From positions 1 through 34,561 of the forward strand of contig JAFGGJ010000031.1 of NCBI GenBank assembly GCA_016930595.1: DNA of 34,561 bases, in the 5' to 3' direction. Both the position numbers and the translations under genes were made by a program. The notes below the pieces were generated by a model. The model was not told the origin of the DNA. It searched no databases and saw only the letters and a program-made list of their open reading frames with translations. This document shows, one piece after another, positions 14,836-23,174 of the stretch. This stretch comes from Planctomycetota bacterium (GTDB lineage: Bacteria; Planctomycetota; SZUA-567; JAFGGJ01). The first letter of the stretch is position 1. Every line of letters starts with the position of its first letter.

Positions 14836-17800
14836 TCATTCCACAAAGTGCATTTCCATCAGGTCGACGCCCAACTGGCCGCCGACCTCGATCGTAAGCG
14901 GCCCGCCCTGGGTTTTGCGGCTGGAATCGCGCCGCACGATCTTTCCGTTCACCGTGAAAACCGTGCCGTCGCCCAGGACTTCGATCCCCAGCACGTAGAC
15001 GTCGCCGGCCGTCACCGTGAAGGGCGTACGCACTTCCTTCTGGGCGGCGTCCTGCACGATGAGCTTGCCCTCCTTGCCGTCGATGCCTATGCGCCAGTCG
15101 CCCAGTCCGAAGAGCGCGCGGACATCCGCCCCGCGCGCCTTCAGGCGGATGTCCAGCCGGGAGAGCGTTCCCACGGGCATTTCCGCCGTCGCTTCGCCCG
15201 AGACCGTTATGAAATCGGGGCCGGTCTGCCACACGCCCTTCGCGTCCCGGAAGTAGTTCCTTACCTTGTCGCCCTTGAAAGTAACCGTTCCCGTAAGGAC
15301 TTCTTCGTCCGTGGCGGAGGGTTCCTGGTCGCCGGAGGCGTCCGGAGCCGGAGCGGCAGCGGCGGTCAGGCGATCCACGTAGGACTTTACTTCCGCCCCG
15401 TCGGCACCGAGCGTCAGGGCCTTGGACCACGCCATCCGCGCCTGCGCGGGCTTGTTGCCGTAAAAGAAGATCAGGCCGAGGTTTATGGCTTCGTCCTTGT
15501 CCCGTTTCAGCAGCGGAGTGAATATCTCCCACAGGGCATCGGCGTCCAGCTGCCCCCAAGGCACCTTGACGTCCGACAGGTTGGCGCCGGCACGTATCTG
15601 AATCACGACGCCGTCGCCGTCGGCCGAAGCGATCTGCTGGCGCGCGCCCATGTAGCCGATGGTCAGGCCCTTGCTGTTGCGCTCCGCCCTCGCCTTGATC
15701 ACGTCGACGAAAGCTGCCAGGCGTCCGGCCTCCTCGGGGATAAATGCGGCGGCCTTGTGCCGGGGCTGAGCGAGAGCCGCTTCTTCGAGCCGCTTCGAAC
15801 TGAAACTCGCCGCCGCCTTGGCGACCTGCGCCGTCAGCGCCTTGATCTCCTTCTGCGCCGCCGCCGCGTCGTCGCCGCCGGCATCTTCTTCCGGTCCGGC
15901 CGGGGGCTGGGTATCGGCCGTCGGGAGGTCGGTTTCCGGAACCGTATCGGGCTCGACCGCCGGAGCGGACGCTTCGGCGATCAGTTGTTCCAGCTCGGCA
16001 ATGGCTTCGGCCTTCCTGGCTTCCATCAGCTTCGTGGGTACGTAGTCCCTGATGGTGTCCATGCTGGTCGCGTTGTCATTGCCGATGTCTGCTTTCGCCT
16101 GGCTGCGCAGGCGCGCCAGGAAGTTCTGCTCGTCAAGCAGCAGGGTCTCGCGCATGCGGATGGCGTTCGAACGCTCGCTGGAATCCCCGTAAACCTCCAG
16201 CCACGCGTCGATCTCCGCGAGAGCCGCGTTGAAGTCGTTCCGGGCGAGGGCCTCGTCGCGCTGCTTCAGCAGTTCGACCATCTCCCGCTGGGCGGCGGCG
16301 TTCCTGTATTCCCGCACCTTCTTCTGCGCCACAAAGGTGCTGGGCGAACTCGGGTAACGCTTCAGGAACGACTGGAACCGCTCGTAGGCCCCTTTCGGGT
16401 CTTCCGGGTGCTCATTCGCGTACGCGAGCGCCGCGCGGAACTCCAGTTCGTCGGCGCGCTCTTCCGGCGCGGGAGCGGCGCCCGTTCCGTCGTCGGGCGG
16501 AGGCGTATCCGGAGGCGGGCTGACCACCGGCGGAGCAAAAGGATTGCCGTAGTAAGCGACGTATTCCCGGTAGCCGAAATATCCACCCACGCCCAGAATG
16601 GCGAGCACGACCACTACCCACATGAAGACCGCCGCGCCGGAAGTCTTCTTCTTTTTGAGCGTCACCGTCGTGGTGCGCAGCGGGACCTGACCGTCCACCA
16701 CCGCGACGTGGCCCGAAGTCCTCCGCTTGGCTATCCTCTCGCCGGCCTCGTGCTTGCGCGCCCTTGTCGTGGAAAGAGCGGCATCCCGCAGCTTGTCGCG
16801 CAGGTCGGCCATGGCTTCTTCCATGGTGTTGTAGCGGTCTTCCGGCTCCGGCGAGATCATCTTCATTATGACCTTGCTGAGCCCTTCCGTGGCGACGCCC
16901 AGCTTGTACGGACTCGGCGCCTCGGCCTCAGTTATCCGCATCAGCACCTCGAGCGGATTCTCACCCTCGAACGGCGGCCGCCCCGCCACCAGGTGGTACA
17001 GGATGGCCCCGAGCGAATACACGTCGCATGCGGGGCTCATCGTGGATTCATCGACGACCAGTTCCGGCGCGACATAGAAGGGGATGATGTGCGAGCTCTT
17101 CGCAAAGTACCTCAGGTTCCCGGTGACGTCCTTCGCTATGCCGAGTTCCGCGATCTTGACGCCGCCGTCGTCGCACACGATGATGTTCGAGGGTCTGAGA
17201 TCCCCGTGCACCACGCCGTTCGAATGAGCGTGCGACAGAGCCTGCCCCACCTTCAGGACGATGTCCACGCCTTCGAGCGCGGTGAAGCGCTTCCCCTCGT
17301 CCAGCAGCCTCTTCAGGCTCTTGCCGTCGACGAATTCCGTCGAGTAGAAATACCTGCCCTTGTCCAGGCCCACCTCGTATATGCGTTTCACGTACTTGTG
17401 TATGAGCTGCGTGCCTTTCTTCCCCTCGTCGATGAAGCGCTTCAGGAACGCCTCGTCCTGCATCGGCGTCACTTTCATCACCTTCAGCACCACCACCGTG
17501 TTGCTCTCGATGTGGCGCGCCTTCACCGTGGTGCCCGTGGAATCCTGCCCCATTCGGGCTATGATCTCGTAGCCCCCTATGACCAGCGTCTGCTTGTCGC
17601 CCTCGGCCGCCTGGCTTATCGCCTGGCTGATCCCGGAACTGCCGGGGCCCTGGGCTTCCTGCCGGGCGGCTTCCGGCGTATCCGCCGGCACCACTTCCGC
17701 TTCCTGCGGCCGGAAATCCGCGAACGAGAAGCCCGCCATCGAAGGCACTTCCGTCACCGCCCCGCAGCTTGCGCACTTCAGCTTGTCCCCCGGCCTGAAG

Positions 17801-18246
17801 CCCGCGATATTGATGTACTTGTCGCATCCCGTGCACTGTATGACGCGCCTTTTCTGGGCTTCCAGTATCGCCGCTATCTGGTGAACCTGGATAAAACCCT
17901 TGTAGAGCATTATCTCGCCTATCTTGCGGCGCGGCAGCCCCTGGGCGTGTTCCTCCTGCTGCTGCCCGAGGCATTCGTCCAATTGTTCGCGCGTCACGAA
18001 CTTCCAGCGGACGGCGATCTCCCCGAACAGCCCCCCCTTCTCGCGATGCTGGCCCTGCAGCACCGCTTCCACCTGCTCAGCCGTCATGTACCCTTTTTGC
18101 GCGAGGATCTCCCCCAGCCGCGGGACCTTGCCCCCGCCTTTCCGGTACTCCTCCTGCAGCTTCATGCACTCCTGAAGCTGCTCCTCGGTGGCATAGCCGG
18201 CACGCGTGGCCAGCATGCCGAAAAGGGAGTCTTTTACACTTGGCAT
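14836..18246 (-). CDS. Membrane serine/threonine kinase-like protein with MshEN repeats, zinc ribbon and extracytoplasmic jelly-roll domain
   Basis: 1136 residues from ATG 18246 (AAGGGG 4 bases upstream). Three MshEN/GspE-N-like repeats (about 1-130, each with a xGEIlxxkgfxTxxQlxxxL pattern) precede a zinc ribbon (C138/C141, C158/C161). The protein kinase domain (225-490) has lysine K255, probable alpha-C E274, catalytic HGD (H347-G348-D349) and N354. The DFG position reads ELG (E367-L368-G369), and the glycine loop is degenerate (MGQDSTG). APE and the rest of the C lobe are intact. A transmembrane helix follows (about 540-556), then a helical/TPR-like region and a C-terminal LamG/DUF1080-like jelly roll. 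Whether it phosphorylates or is a pseudokinase is open. It probably heads the transcript including the two metabolic genes downstream. Confidence 0.92.
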   Translation of the reverse strand: MPSVKDSLFGMLATRAGYATEEQLQECMKLQEEYRKGGGKVPRLGEILAQKGYMTAEQVEAVLQGQHREKGGLFGEIAVRWKFVTREQLDECLGQQQEEHAQGLPRRKIGEIMLYKGFIQVHQIAAILEAQKRRVIQCTGCDKYINIAGFRPGDKLKCASCGAVTEVPSMAGFSFADFRPQEAEVVPADTPEAARQEAQGPGSSGISQAISQAAEGDKQTLVIGGYEIIARMGQDSTGTTVKARHIESNTVVVLKVMKVTPMQDEAFLKRFIDEGKKGTQLIHKYVKRIYEVGLDKGRYFYSTEFVDGKSLKRLLDEGKRFTALEGVDIVLKVGQALSHAHSNGVVHGDLRPSNIIVCDDGGVKIAELGIAKDVTGNLRYFAKSSHIIPFYVAPELVVDESTMSPACDVYSLGAILYHLVAGRPPFEGENPLEVLMRITEAEAPSPYKLGVATEGLSKVIMKMISPEPEDRYNTMEEAMADLRDKLRDAALSTTRARKHEAGERIAKRRTSGHVAVVDGQVPLRTTTVTLKKKKTSGAAVFMWVVVVLAILGVGGYFGYREYVAYYGNPFAPPVVSPPPDTPPPDDGTGAAPAPEERADELEFRAALAYANEHPEDPKGAYERFQSFLKRYPSSPSTFVAQKKVREYRNAAAQREMVELLKQRDEALARNDFNAALAEIDAWLEVYGDSSERSNAIRMRETLLLDEQNFLARLRSQAKADIGNDNATSMDTIRDYVPTKLMEARKAEAIAELEQLIAEASAPAVEPDTVPETDLPTADTQPPAGPEEDAGGDDAAAAQKEIKALTAQVAKAAASFSSKRLEEAALAQPRHKAAAFIPEEAGRLAAFVDVIKARAERNSKGLTIGYMGARQQIASADGDGVVIQIRAGANLSDVKVPWGQLDADALWEIFTPLLKRDKDEAINLGLIFFYGNKPAQARMAWSKALTLGADGAEVKSYVDRLTAAAAPAPDASGDQEPSATDEEVLTGTVTFKGDKVRNYFRDAKGVWQTGPDFITVSGEATAEMPVGTLSRLDIRLKARGADVRALFGLGDWRIGIDGKEGKLIVQDAAQKEVRTPFTVTAGDVYVLGIEVLGDGTVFTVNGKIVRRDSSRKTQGGPLTIEVGGQLGVDLMEMHFVE

Positions 18247-18302
18247 GGCGCCCCTTCTCAGCCTGGGCCGCTCAAGCCGCGGCCAGGACACATACACAAT
18301 AT

Positions 18303-18331
18303 AAGATACCGCTCAGCCGGCATCATGTCTA
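18303..18331 (-). promoter_or_regulatory. Putative promoter of the kinase-like gene
   Basis: On the minus strand TAGACA and TATCTT are separated by exactly 17 bases, giving a start about 65 bases before the ATG. Confidence 0.5.
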
Positions 18332-18374
18332 TCATAAAAAGCCCCGTACCTCCGCGCCGCATCCGGCTGATACC

Positions 18375-18403
18375 TTGACACGGGCCGCCGTATCCAATAT
18401 TCT
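18375..18403 (+). promoter_or_regulatory. Strong sigma-70-type promoter of the aldo/keto reductase gene
   Basis: TTGACA (18375-18380) and TATTCT (18398-18403) are separated by 17 bases. This is the closest match to consensus in the window after the minus-strand promoter at 20677-20705. The start would be near 18410. Confidence 0.7.
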
Positions 18404-18445
18404 TTGTTTTCTGCAGGGCGCCGCGGTCTTAAGGAAACCTCCGAC

Positions 18446-19381
18446 ATGAAGAAAATCAGGTTCGGTTCCACCGCACTCCAGGTCTCCCCCGTCTGCTACG
18501 GAAGCTGGCAGGCGTCGCCCAAGTTCTGGGGCCGCGTCGATGAAGACGACCTGCAGTCCTGCATGCGGCGCGCCTTTGAGCTCGGAGTCAATTTCTTCGA
18601 TACCGCCGACGCCTACGGCGACGGACTCTCCGAAACCATCCTCGGCAGGGCGCTCGCCGACTTCCCCCGGCACGAACTCGTCATCGCCACCAAGGTCTAT
18701 AACCATTTCTACCCCGACGGACACAGGCACCCGGATCTCTCCCACGACTACGTCCTCGAGGAATGCGAGGCTTCCCTTCGGCGCCTGGGCACCGACTATG
18801 TCGACCTCTACCAGCTCCACTTCTTCGACCCCCTCACCCACCTTGAAGAAACGACCGCCGCCCTGGAAAAACTCGTCGAAGCCGGAAAAGTGCGCCACTA
18901 CGGGCTGAGCAATTTCTCCACCGAACAGGTCCGCTGGGCGCGTTCCCTCGGCAGCTACGAGACCCTCCAGCCGCGCTACAGCCTCCTTCACACCGACGAC
19001 GAAAAAGACGTCCTCCCCTACTGCCGCACGCAGGACATGGGCGTCCTGGCCTACAGTCCCCTCTACCACGGCATGCTCACGGGGAAATACACCGGCACCG
19101 AGAAGTTCCAGGACTTCCGCTCCGGGCTCCCCGACTTCCGCGGCAAGCGTTTCAAACAGATCGCCTCCGCCGTGGCTTCCCTCGGTCCCATCGCCGGCGA
19201 ACTCGGCGTGTCCATCGTCCAGCTCGTGCTCGCCGTCACCCTCGCCACGCCGCTCATCGACTGCGTCATCGTGGGAATCAAGAAGCCGGAACACATAGAA
19301 GAAGCCGCCCGGGTGCCGGATATCGCCGTCCCGCGGGAAGTCTACCACAAGGTCCGAGGCATCATCGCAGCCGTAAAATAG
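18446..19381 (+). CDS. Aldo/keto reductase
   Basis: 311 residues, typical length. It is an NAD(P)H-dependent oxidoreductase of the TIM-barrel AKR superfamily. The catalytic tetrad is visible: D52 and Y57 in FFDTADAYG, K83 in ATKV and H125 in YQLHFFDP. The cofactor-binding end is present as VIVGIKKPEHIEEA. The sequence suits the sugar/L-fucose-type bacterial AKRs found in carbohydrate clusters, but the substrate cannot be assigned. ATG 18446 was chosen because conserved sequence begins there; AAGGA lies about 10 bases upstream. An earlier frame opening at 18404 would start on the transcription start. It is a single-gene unit with its own promoter and a following palindromic terminator. Confidence 0.92.
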   Translation: MKKIRFGSTALQVSPVCYGSWQASPKFWGRVDEDDLQSCMRRAFELGVNFFDTADAYGDGLSETILGRALADFPRHELVIATKVYNHFYPDGHRHPDLSHDYVLEECEASLRRLGTDYVDLYQLHFFDPLTHLEETTAALEKLVEAGKVRHYGLSNFSTEQVRWARSLGSYETLQPRYSLLHTDDEKDVLPYCRTQDMGVLAYSPLYHGMLTGKYTGTEKFQDFRSGLPDFRGKRFKQIASAVASLGPIAGELGVSIVQLVLAVTLATPLIDCVIVGIKKPEHIEEAARVPDIAVPREVYHKVRGIIAAVK

Positions 19382-19382
19382 A

Positions 19383-19414
19383 ACAGGCGCTCCGCCCGCG
19401 GGCGGAGCGCCTGT
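19383..19414. terminator. Perfect 32-base palindrome, bidirectional terminator
   Basis: Two 16-base arms (19383-19398 and 19399-19414) are exact reverse complements with no spacer. It lies between two convergent genes. There is no long T run on either side, so termination may be weak or the element may act in mRNA stability. Confidence 0.7.
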
Positions 19415-19438
19415 GTTCTGGCGTTATCCGGTACGGAC

Positions 19439-20584
19439 CTACTCGGCCTCCCCGGCTTCTTCCGCTTCTTCCCCGGCGTCTTCTTCAGCGGCCGCTTCGA
19501 CGGCTTCCTCTTCCGCCGCCTTCTTGGCCGCTTCCTCTTCCGCCGCCTTCCTGGCCGCTTCCGCCGCGTCCTTCTGCGACTTCAGCATGTCCTCGATCTG
19601 CTTTTCGTAGCGGGATCCCCTGGCCTTCTCGAGAGCGTCCTCCAGGAACTGCACGTTCTCGTCGTACGCCTTGGGGGATTTCTTCAACATGGTCCGGGCT
19701 TCCTTGTAGAGCGCCACACCTGCGGCGTCGAGTGCCGCCTGCTTGGCCCGCATCTCGGTGTCCAGCAGTCTCTTCACCTTCGCCTCGTACGTCGTACCCA
19801 GGAGCAGTTGCCCGCCCTTGAAGTAAAGCGCTATCTTCTCGTCGCGGTCCTCGATTTGTTCCGCTATCTGCATGACCTTGTCGTACTTTTCCTTGGCCGT
19901 GGCTTCGTCCAGCGGAAGCACCGGGTATTCCTTCAGCCGGGCCAGAAGCATGCCGATCTTCTGGTCCCGCTCGTCGAGCTGCTCCACCAGCCTCGCAGCC
20001 AGGACCTGGCTCTCGTCCTTGACTTTCTTCAGCTCCAGCTTGAGGTCTTCCGCGGCGCCCTCGGCGGCATCCAGTTTCCCCAGCGCCTCTTCCGCCGCCT
20101 TCTTGCTCGCCTCGGCGGACGCCTTCAGATCGTCCACCTCGGCAGCGGCGTCGGCGTTCTCATCGAGCTTGTCCTGCAGGGCCGAAGCGGCATCTTTCGC
20201 CTCCTGGAGAGCGGCGTCCGCACCGTCGAGCTTCTCCTCCAGGTCCGCCTTCTCATCGGCCAGCTGTTGTACGCGATCCTTCAGCTCGGCCACCGTCGCG
20301 TTCGCGAGGTCCAGCTTCTTCTGAGCCGCAACGTCTCCACCGCCGGCCGGATCCTTGGCCGGTGCAACCGCAGGCTTCGCCGTGGCCACCTTCAGGTCCT
20401 TCTCGAGCTGCGCGACTTTGTCCTGCGCAGCCTTCATGTCCACTTCCGCCTGCTTGGCCTTGGCGTACCCCATGTAGCTCAATGCGCCGAGGGCGACTAT
20501 GATCAGCAGCATCACTATTACTACGCCGGCTCCGCCCTCTTCGCCCCTCAGCAGTCCCGCAACCCCTTTTCTCCTGGACGTCAT
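19439..20584 (-). CDS. Membrane-anchored long coiled-coil protein
   Basis: 381 residues from ATG 20584, with AAGGAG 6 bases upstream. A short basic N terminus (MTSRRKG) precedes one transmembrane helix (about 19-40). Residues about 44-235 form long heptad-like coiled coil rich in Ala, Lys, Glu and Asp (KVAQLEKDL, ELKDRVQQLADEKADLEEKL). A helical middle region follows, and the C terminus is almost pure Ala/Glu. The helix suggests the N terminus is inside the cell and the coil outside. It may be a structural or scaffold protein; I recognise no family. It is preceded by a very good promoter (20677-20705), so expression may be high. Confidence 0.8.
   Translation of the reverse strand: MTSRRKGVAGLLRGEEGGAGVVIVMLLIIVALGALSYMGYAKAKQAEVDMKAAQDKVAQLEKDLKVATAKPAVAPAKDPAGGGDVAAQKKLDLANATVAELKDRVQQLADEKADLEEKLDGADAALQEAKDAASALQDKLDENADAAAEVDDLKASAEASKKAAEEALGKLDAAEGAAEDLKLELKKVKDESQVLAARLVEQLDERDQKIGMLLARLKEYPVLPLDEATAKEKYDKVMQIAEQIEDRDEKIALYFKGGQLLLGTTYEAKVKRLLDTEMRAKQAALDAAGVALYKEARTMLKKSPKAYDENVQFLEDALEKARGSRYEKQIEDMLKSQKDAAEAARKAAEEEAAKKAAEEEAVEAAAEEDAGEEAEEAGEAE
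19504..19557 (-). repeat. 27-base tandem repeat inside the coiled-coil gene
   Basis: Two adjoining near-identical 27-base units (19504-19530, 19531-19557) encode nine-residue Ala/Glu/Lys-rich repeats. The length is a multiple of three, so copy-number change would keep the frame. Confidence 0.75.
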
Positions 20585-20676
20585 TGCCTTCTCCTTATTC
20601 TGAACCTTCCGCCTGAACCGGCCCGGCGCCGGGTCCGTGTCGCCCCCGCACGGGCATGGTCCAAAATGAAACACTG

Positions 20677-20705
20677 ATTATAGCGCTGTACTGCAGACAT
20701 TTCAA
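20677..20705 (-). promoter_or_regulatory. Near-consensus promoter of the coiled-coil gene
   Basis: On the minus strand TTGAAA and TATAAT are separated by 17 bases. The predicted start leaves a leader of about 85 bases. Confidence 0.7.
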
Positions 20706-20986
20706 TATCAAACCGTAATTGCGCGTCTTTTCGTATCCGACGCGCCTTCACGGCATCCGCCCCGCCGCAGCGAACGGCATTCGCTCCCGGCCGTGAGTTT
20801 CACGCGGCCCGGCCGCCGAATCTCCCCGAACAGCATCCTTTCACGGGCCGTCCGGGCACAGCTTTTCCAGCCCCGCATCGTCCAGCCCGGGCAAAGCATC
20901 AACTTAATAATCCTGCAGCCTCGAACTGCCGTCAACCAGCACAAGGACGTATTGATAAAAAAATATTAATATATCGCCTCTTGCGC

Positions 20987-21014
20987 TTGCAAAACTTACC
21001 GGCCCCGTTACGCT
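20987..21014 (+). promoter_or_regulatory. Putative promoter of the ROK-nagB operon
   Basis: TTGCAA (20987-20992) and TACGCT (21009-21014) are 16 bases apart, with the AT-rich palindromic patch just upstream. Confidence 0.4.
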
Positions 21015-21040
21015 TTACGAAGACAAAGTCCGGGGCGCTT

Positions 21041-22237
21041 ATGGCCAGCAAGGAACAGCATCTTCAAGGTTTCGTCTCCATCCTCCGCTTCCGCGGCAGT
21101 GCTTCCCGCCTGGACCTGGCAGCGGCTCTCGGCCTGGCGCCGTCCGCCATTTCGTCGCTCATGAAACCGCTTGCGGACCGGGGCGTAATTACTTCCCAGG
21201 GCACGACGGTTTCCGGCGGCGGGCGCCGCGTCTCCATGCTGGCGCTCAATCCGGGTTTTCTTCCCGCCCTGGGCGTCGAAGTTTCCGGCAGGGGCATACG
21301 TTCCGTCGTCACGGACACCCTGGGAGCGGTGGTTTCCCGCCGCGACCTCGTCGAATGCCCCCGGGATCCGGACAAGCTTGCGTCCATCATCCGCGGCATC
21401 ATCGCCGAAGAACGCACGTCTTCCGGCATAGCCGCCGCCGGCATCGCTCTCGGCGGCCCCGTGGACGCCGCCGGCCGCCTCTGGCGTGATTCCGGCCGCT
21501 GGGGCCACGGCAAGGACATCGCCCTTGCCGACGTCATCGCCGCCGGTCCGCCGGTCCTCCTCACCAACGACGTTCATGCGGCGGGGCTGGCCGAATCACG
21601 CGTCGGCGCCGCACGCGATTACGGAGTGGTCCTGTACGTGCACGCCGGCACGGGAGTGCGCATATCCATCGCCCTGGACAAGCGCGTCTACACGGGAGCG
21701 CACGGCGTGGCCGGCGAACTGGGCCACACCCGTTCCGCCGATCCTGCGAAGCTGTGCTACTGCGGCAATTACGGCTGCATCGAGACCATCGCTTCGATTC
21801 CGGCGGCGCTGGAGCAGATTTCCGCCGCACGCGGCCGGGCCGCCGGCACCGGGGCGTCTTCACTTACCGTCGACGACCTTGTCCGCCTTGCCGGCGAAGG
21901 CGACAAGCTGGCCGTCAACACCCTGACGCGCGCCGCCGAAGAAATCGGGCGGTCCGCGGGCGACGCGGCCACGCTGTTCGACCCCGACGCCGTCGTCGTC
22001 GGAGGCAGGCTCGTCGAAGAAGTCGGCGTCTTCGCGGGCACGCTCCGGCGCGTCCTCCGCTCCCGGCTCCTTCCCATAATCCGCGGCGACGTCCAGATAT
22101 TCACCGGTTCGCTCGGCCGCGACGCTGCGGGCATTGGAGCGGCCATGCTGGCGCAGGACGCCGAATTCGTAAGACTGGGGTTATTGTCCGGTGAGGCAGT
22201 CTCGCCGGTTTCCCGTTCCGGAAACGCATCTTTCTGA
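21041..22237 (+). CDS. ROK-family transcriptional repressor (NagC/XylR-like)
   Basis: 398 residues from ATG 21041. An N-terminal winged helix-turn-helix (about 5-65, with ASRLDLAAALGLAPSAISSL) is followed by a ROK sugar-kinase-like domain. The ROK zinc motif CxCGxxGCxE is present (LCYCGNYGCIE), with the preceding ELGH histidine. The NDVHAAG segment corresponds to the sugar-binding Asn-Asp. The N-terminal phosphate loop of ROK kinases (DxGGT) is degenerate (VEVSGRG), which fits a regulator rather than a kinase. It lies 13 bases before nagB, so the likely effector is an amino-sugar phosphate or N-acetylglucosamine and the likely target is its own operon. That role is inferred from context. Confidence 0.92.
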   Translation: MASKEQHLQGFVSILRFRGSASRLDLAAALGLAPSAISSLMKPLADRGVITSQGTTVSGGGRRVSMLALNPGFLPALGVEVSGRGIRSVVTDTLGAVVSRRDLVECPRDPDKLASIIRGIIAEERTSSGIAAAGIALGGPVDAAGRLWRDSGRWGHGKDIALADVIAAGPPVLLTNDVHAAGLAESRVGAARDYGVVLYVHAGTGVRISIALDKRVYTGAHGVAGELGHTRSADPAKLCYCGNYGCIETIASIPAALEQISAARGRAAGTGASSLTVDDLVRLAGEGDKLAVNTLTRAAEEIGRSAGDAATLFDPDAVVVGGRLVEEVGVFAGTLRRVLRSRLLPIIRGDVQIFTGSLGRDAAGIGAAMLAQDAEFVRLGLLSGEAVSPVSRSGNASF

Positions 22238-22250
22238 AGGGAGTACTTCA

Positions 22251-22991
22251 ATGTCCGTCAACGTGGTAGTTCTGGAAAACAAGGCCGCCGTGGCAAAGAA
22301 AGCCGCAGACATGATAGAAGCCCAGGTCAAGGCCAAGCCGGCGAGCGTTCTCGGCTTCGCCACGGGGTCCACCCCCGAAGGCTGCTACGCCGAACTCGCA
22401 GCGAGGTGCAAGGCCGGCAAGGTGAGCTTCAAGGGCGTGGCCACCTTCAACCTCGACGAATACCTCGGCCTCGACGGCGAGCACGACCAGTCATACCGTT
22501 ACTTCATGAACGACCGTCTCTTCAACCACATCGACATCCGCCCCTGGAACACGAACGTCCTGAACGGCGTCGCCGCCGACCCGGGCTTCGAATGTCTCGC
22601 CTTCGAGCGCAAGATTCTCGCCTGCGGCGGCGTGGACCTCTGGCTCCTGGGCATCGGGAACAACGGCCACATCGCGTTCAACGAGCCGGGCAGCGCGCCG
22701 GACAGCCGCACGAGGATCGTCCGGCTGACCGAAAGCACCATCAAGGCGAACTCGGACGGCCGCTTCTTCAAGAACCCCCTTGAAGTCCCGCACTACGCCC
22801 TTTCCGCCGGCATCGGCACCATACGCGAAGCCAGGGAAATCGTCCTGCTGGCCACCGGCGACGGCAAGGCCGACGCTGTGAAAGCGGCGCTTAAAGGCCC
22901 GATGTCTCTCGACTGTCCGGCGAGCCTCCTGCAGAAGCACGACAATTTCACGTTCATCTGCGACAAGGCGGCGGCGGCGAAGATTTCGTAA
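22251..22991 (+). CDS. nagB: Glucosamine-6-phosphate deaminase
   Basis: 246 residues, the short Bacillus-type length. It converts glucosamine 6-phosphate to fructose 6-phosphate and ammonia, the last step that brings amino sugars into glycolysis. Motifs are GFATGSTPEG (35-44), the general base D69 in NLDEYLGL, and GIGNNGHIAFNEPG with H140 and E145. N138 stands where E. coli NagB has Asp141; this is normal for the Bacillus-type subgroup. The E. coli allosteric C-terminal extension is absent. ATG 22251 has GAAGGGAG upstream; an earlier in-frame opening lies inside the ROK gene. It is the second gene of the ROK operon and is followed by a strong terminator. Confidence 0.96.
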   Translation: MSVNVVVLENKAAVAKKAADMIEAQVKAKPASVLGFATGSTPEGCYAELAARCKAGKVSFKGVATFNLDEYLGLDGEHDQSYRYFMNDRLFNHIDIRPWNTNVLNGVAADPGFECLAFERKILACGGVDLWLLGIGNNGHIAFNEPGSAPDSRTRIVRLTESTIKANSDGRFFKNPLEVPHYALSAGIGTIREAREIVLLATGDGKADAVKAALKGPMSLDCPASLLQKHDNFTFICDKAAAAKIS

Positions 22992-23012
22992 CACTTTCCG
23001 TTTAATCGACCG

Positions 23013-23053
23013 GGGGGCGCCGTGAACGCACGTTCACGGCGCCCCCTTTGTTC
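23013..23053 (+). terminator. Strong intrinsic terminator after nagB
   Basis: A perfect 15-base stem (23013-23027 with 23032-23046) has a four-base loop GCAC and is followed by a T-rich tract (TTTGTTCT). It ends the ROK-nagB transcript. The stem may also stop the convergent minus-strand operon. Confidence 0.9.
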
Positions 23054-23174
23054 TCTCTCCCTGCGGCACTCTTCAACAGACCGCCCATACCTGAACACGG
23101 GCCCTCTCCTGGCGGGCCGTGGGGCCCGGCCGGTCATCTTCCCCGGTTCCCGTTTCTTCGCCCGCCGGGACGCT

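Larger units (their letters stand above)
20585..21040. other. Gene-free divergent intergenic region
   Basis: 456 bases between the coiled-coil gene (minus) and the ROK gene (plus). It holds the two promoters listed separately and an AT-rich patch at about 20951-20975 containing the palindrome ATATTAATAT (20963-20972). The patch may be an UP element or regulator site for the ROK operon. A 78-codon minus-strand open frame at 20708-20944 has no ribosome site or protein-like pattern and I do not call it. Confidence 0.6.

Noticed and set aside
13909..18378. A 1489-codon open frame on the plus strand opposite the kinase and methyltransferase genes
   Set aside because: The minus strand carries well-recognised kinase, zinc-ribbon and methyltransferase domains here. 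The plus frame is Arg/His/Val-rich with no domain, as expected from GC-rich antisense DNA.
7000..18400. A XerCD dif site near the GC-skew change
   Set aside because: I looked for the TTATGTTAA-type core in the AT-rich patches and found no convincing 28-base site; a computed search is still needed.
20708..20944. A 78-codon minus-strand open frame in the ROK upstream region
   Set aside because: Cys/Arg-rich, with no ribosome site or family resemblance, and close to the promoters of both neighbours.
22662..22664. Possible loss of a catalytic Asp in NagB (Asn at 138)
   Set aside because: Asn is the normal residue in the short Bacillus-type NagB subgroup, and D69, H140 and E145 are intact.
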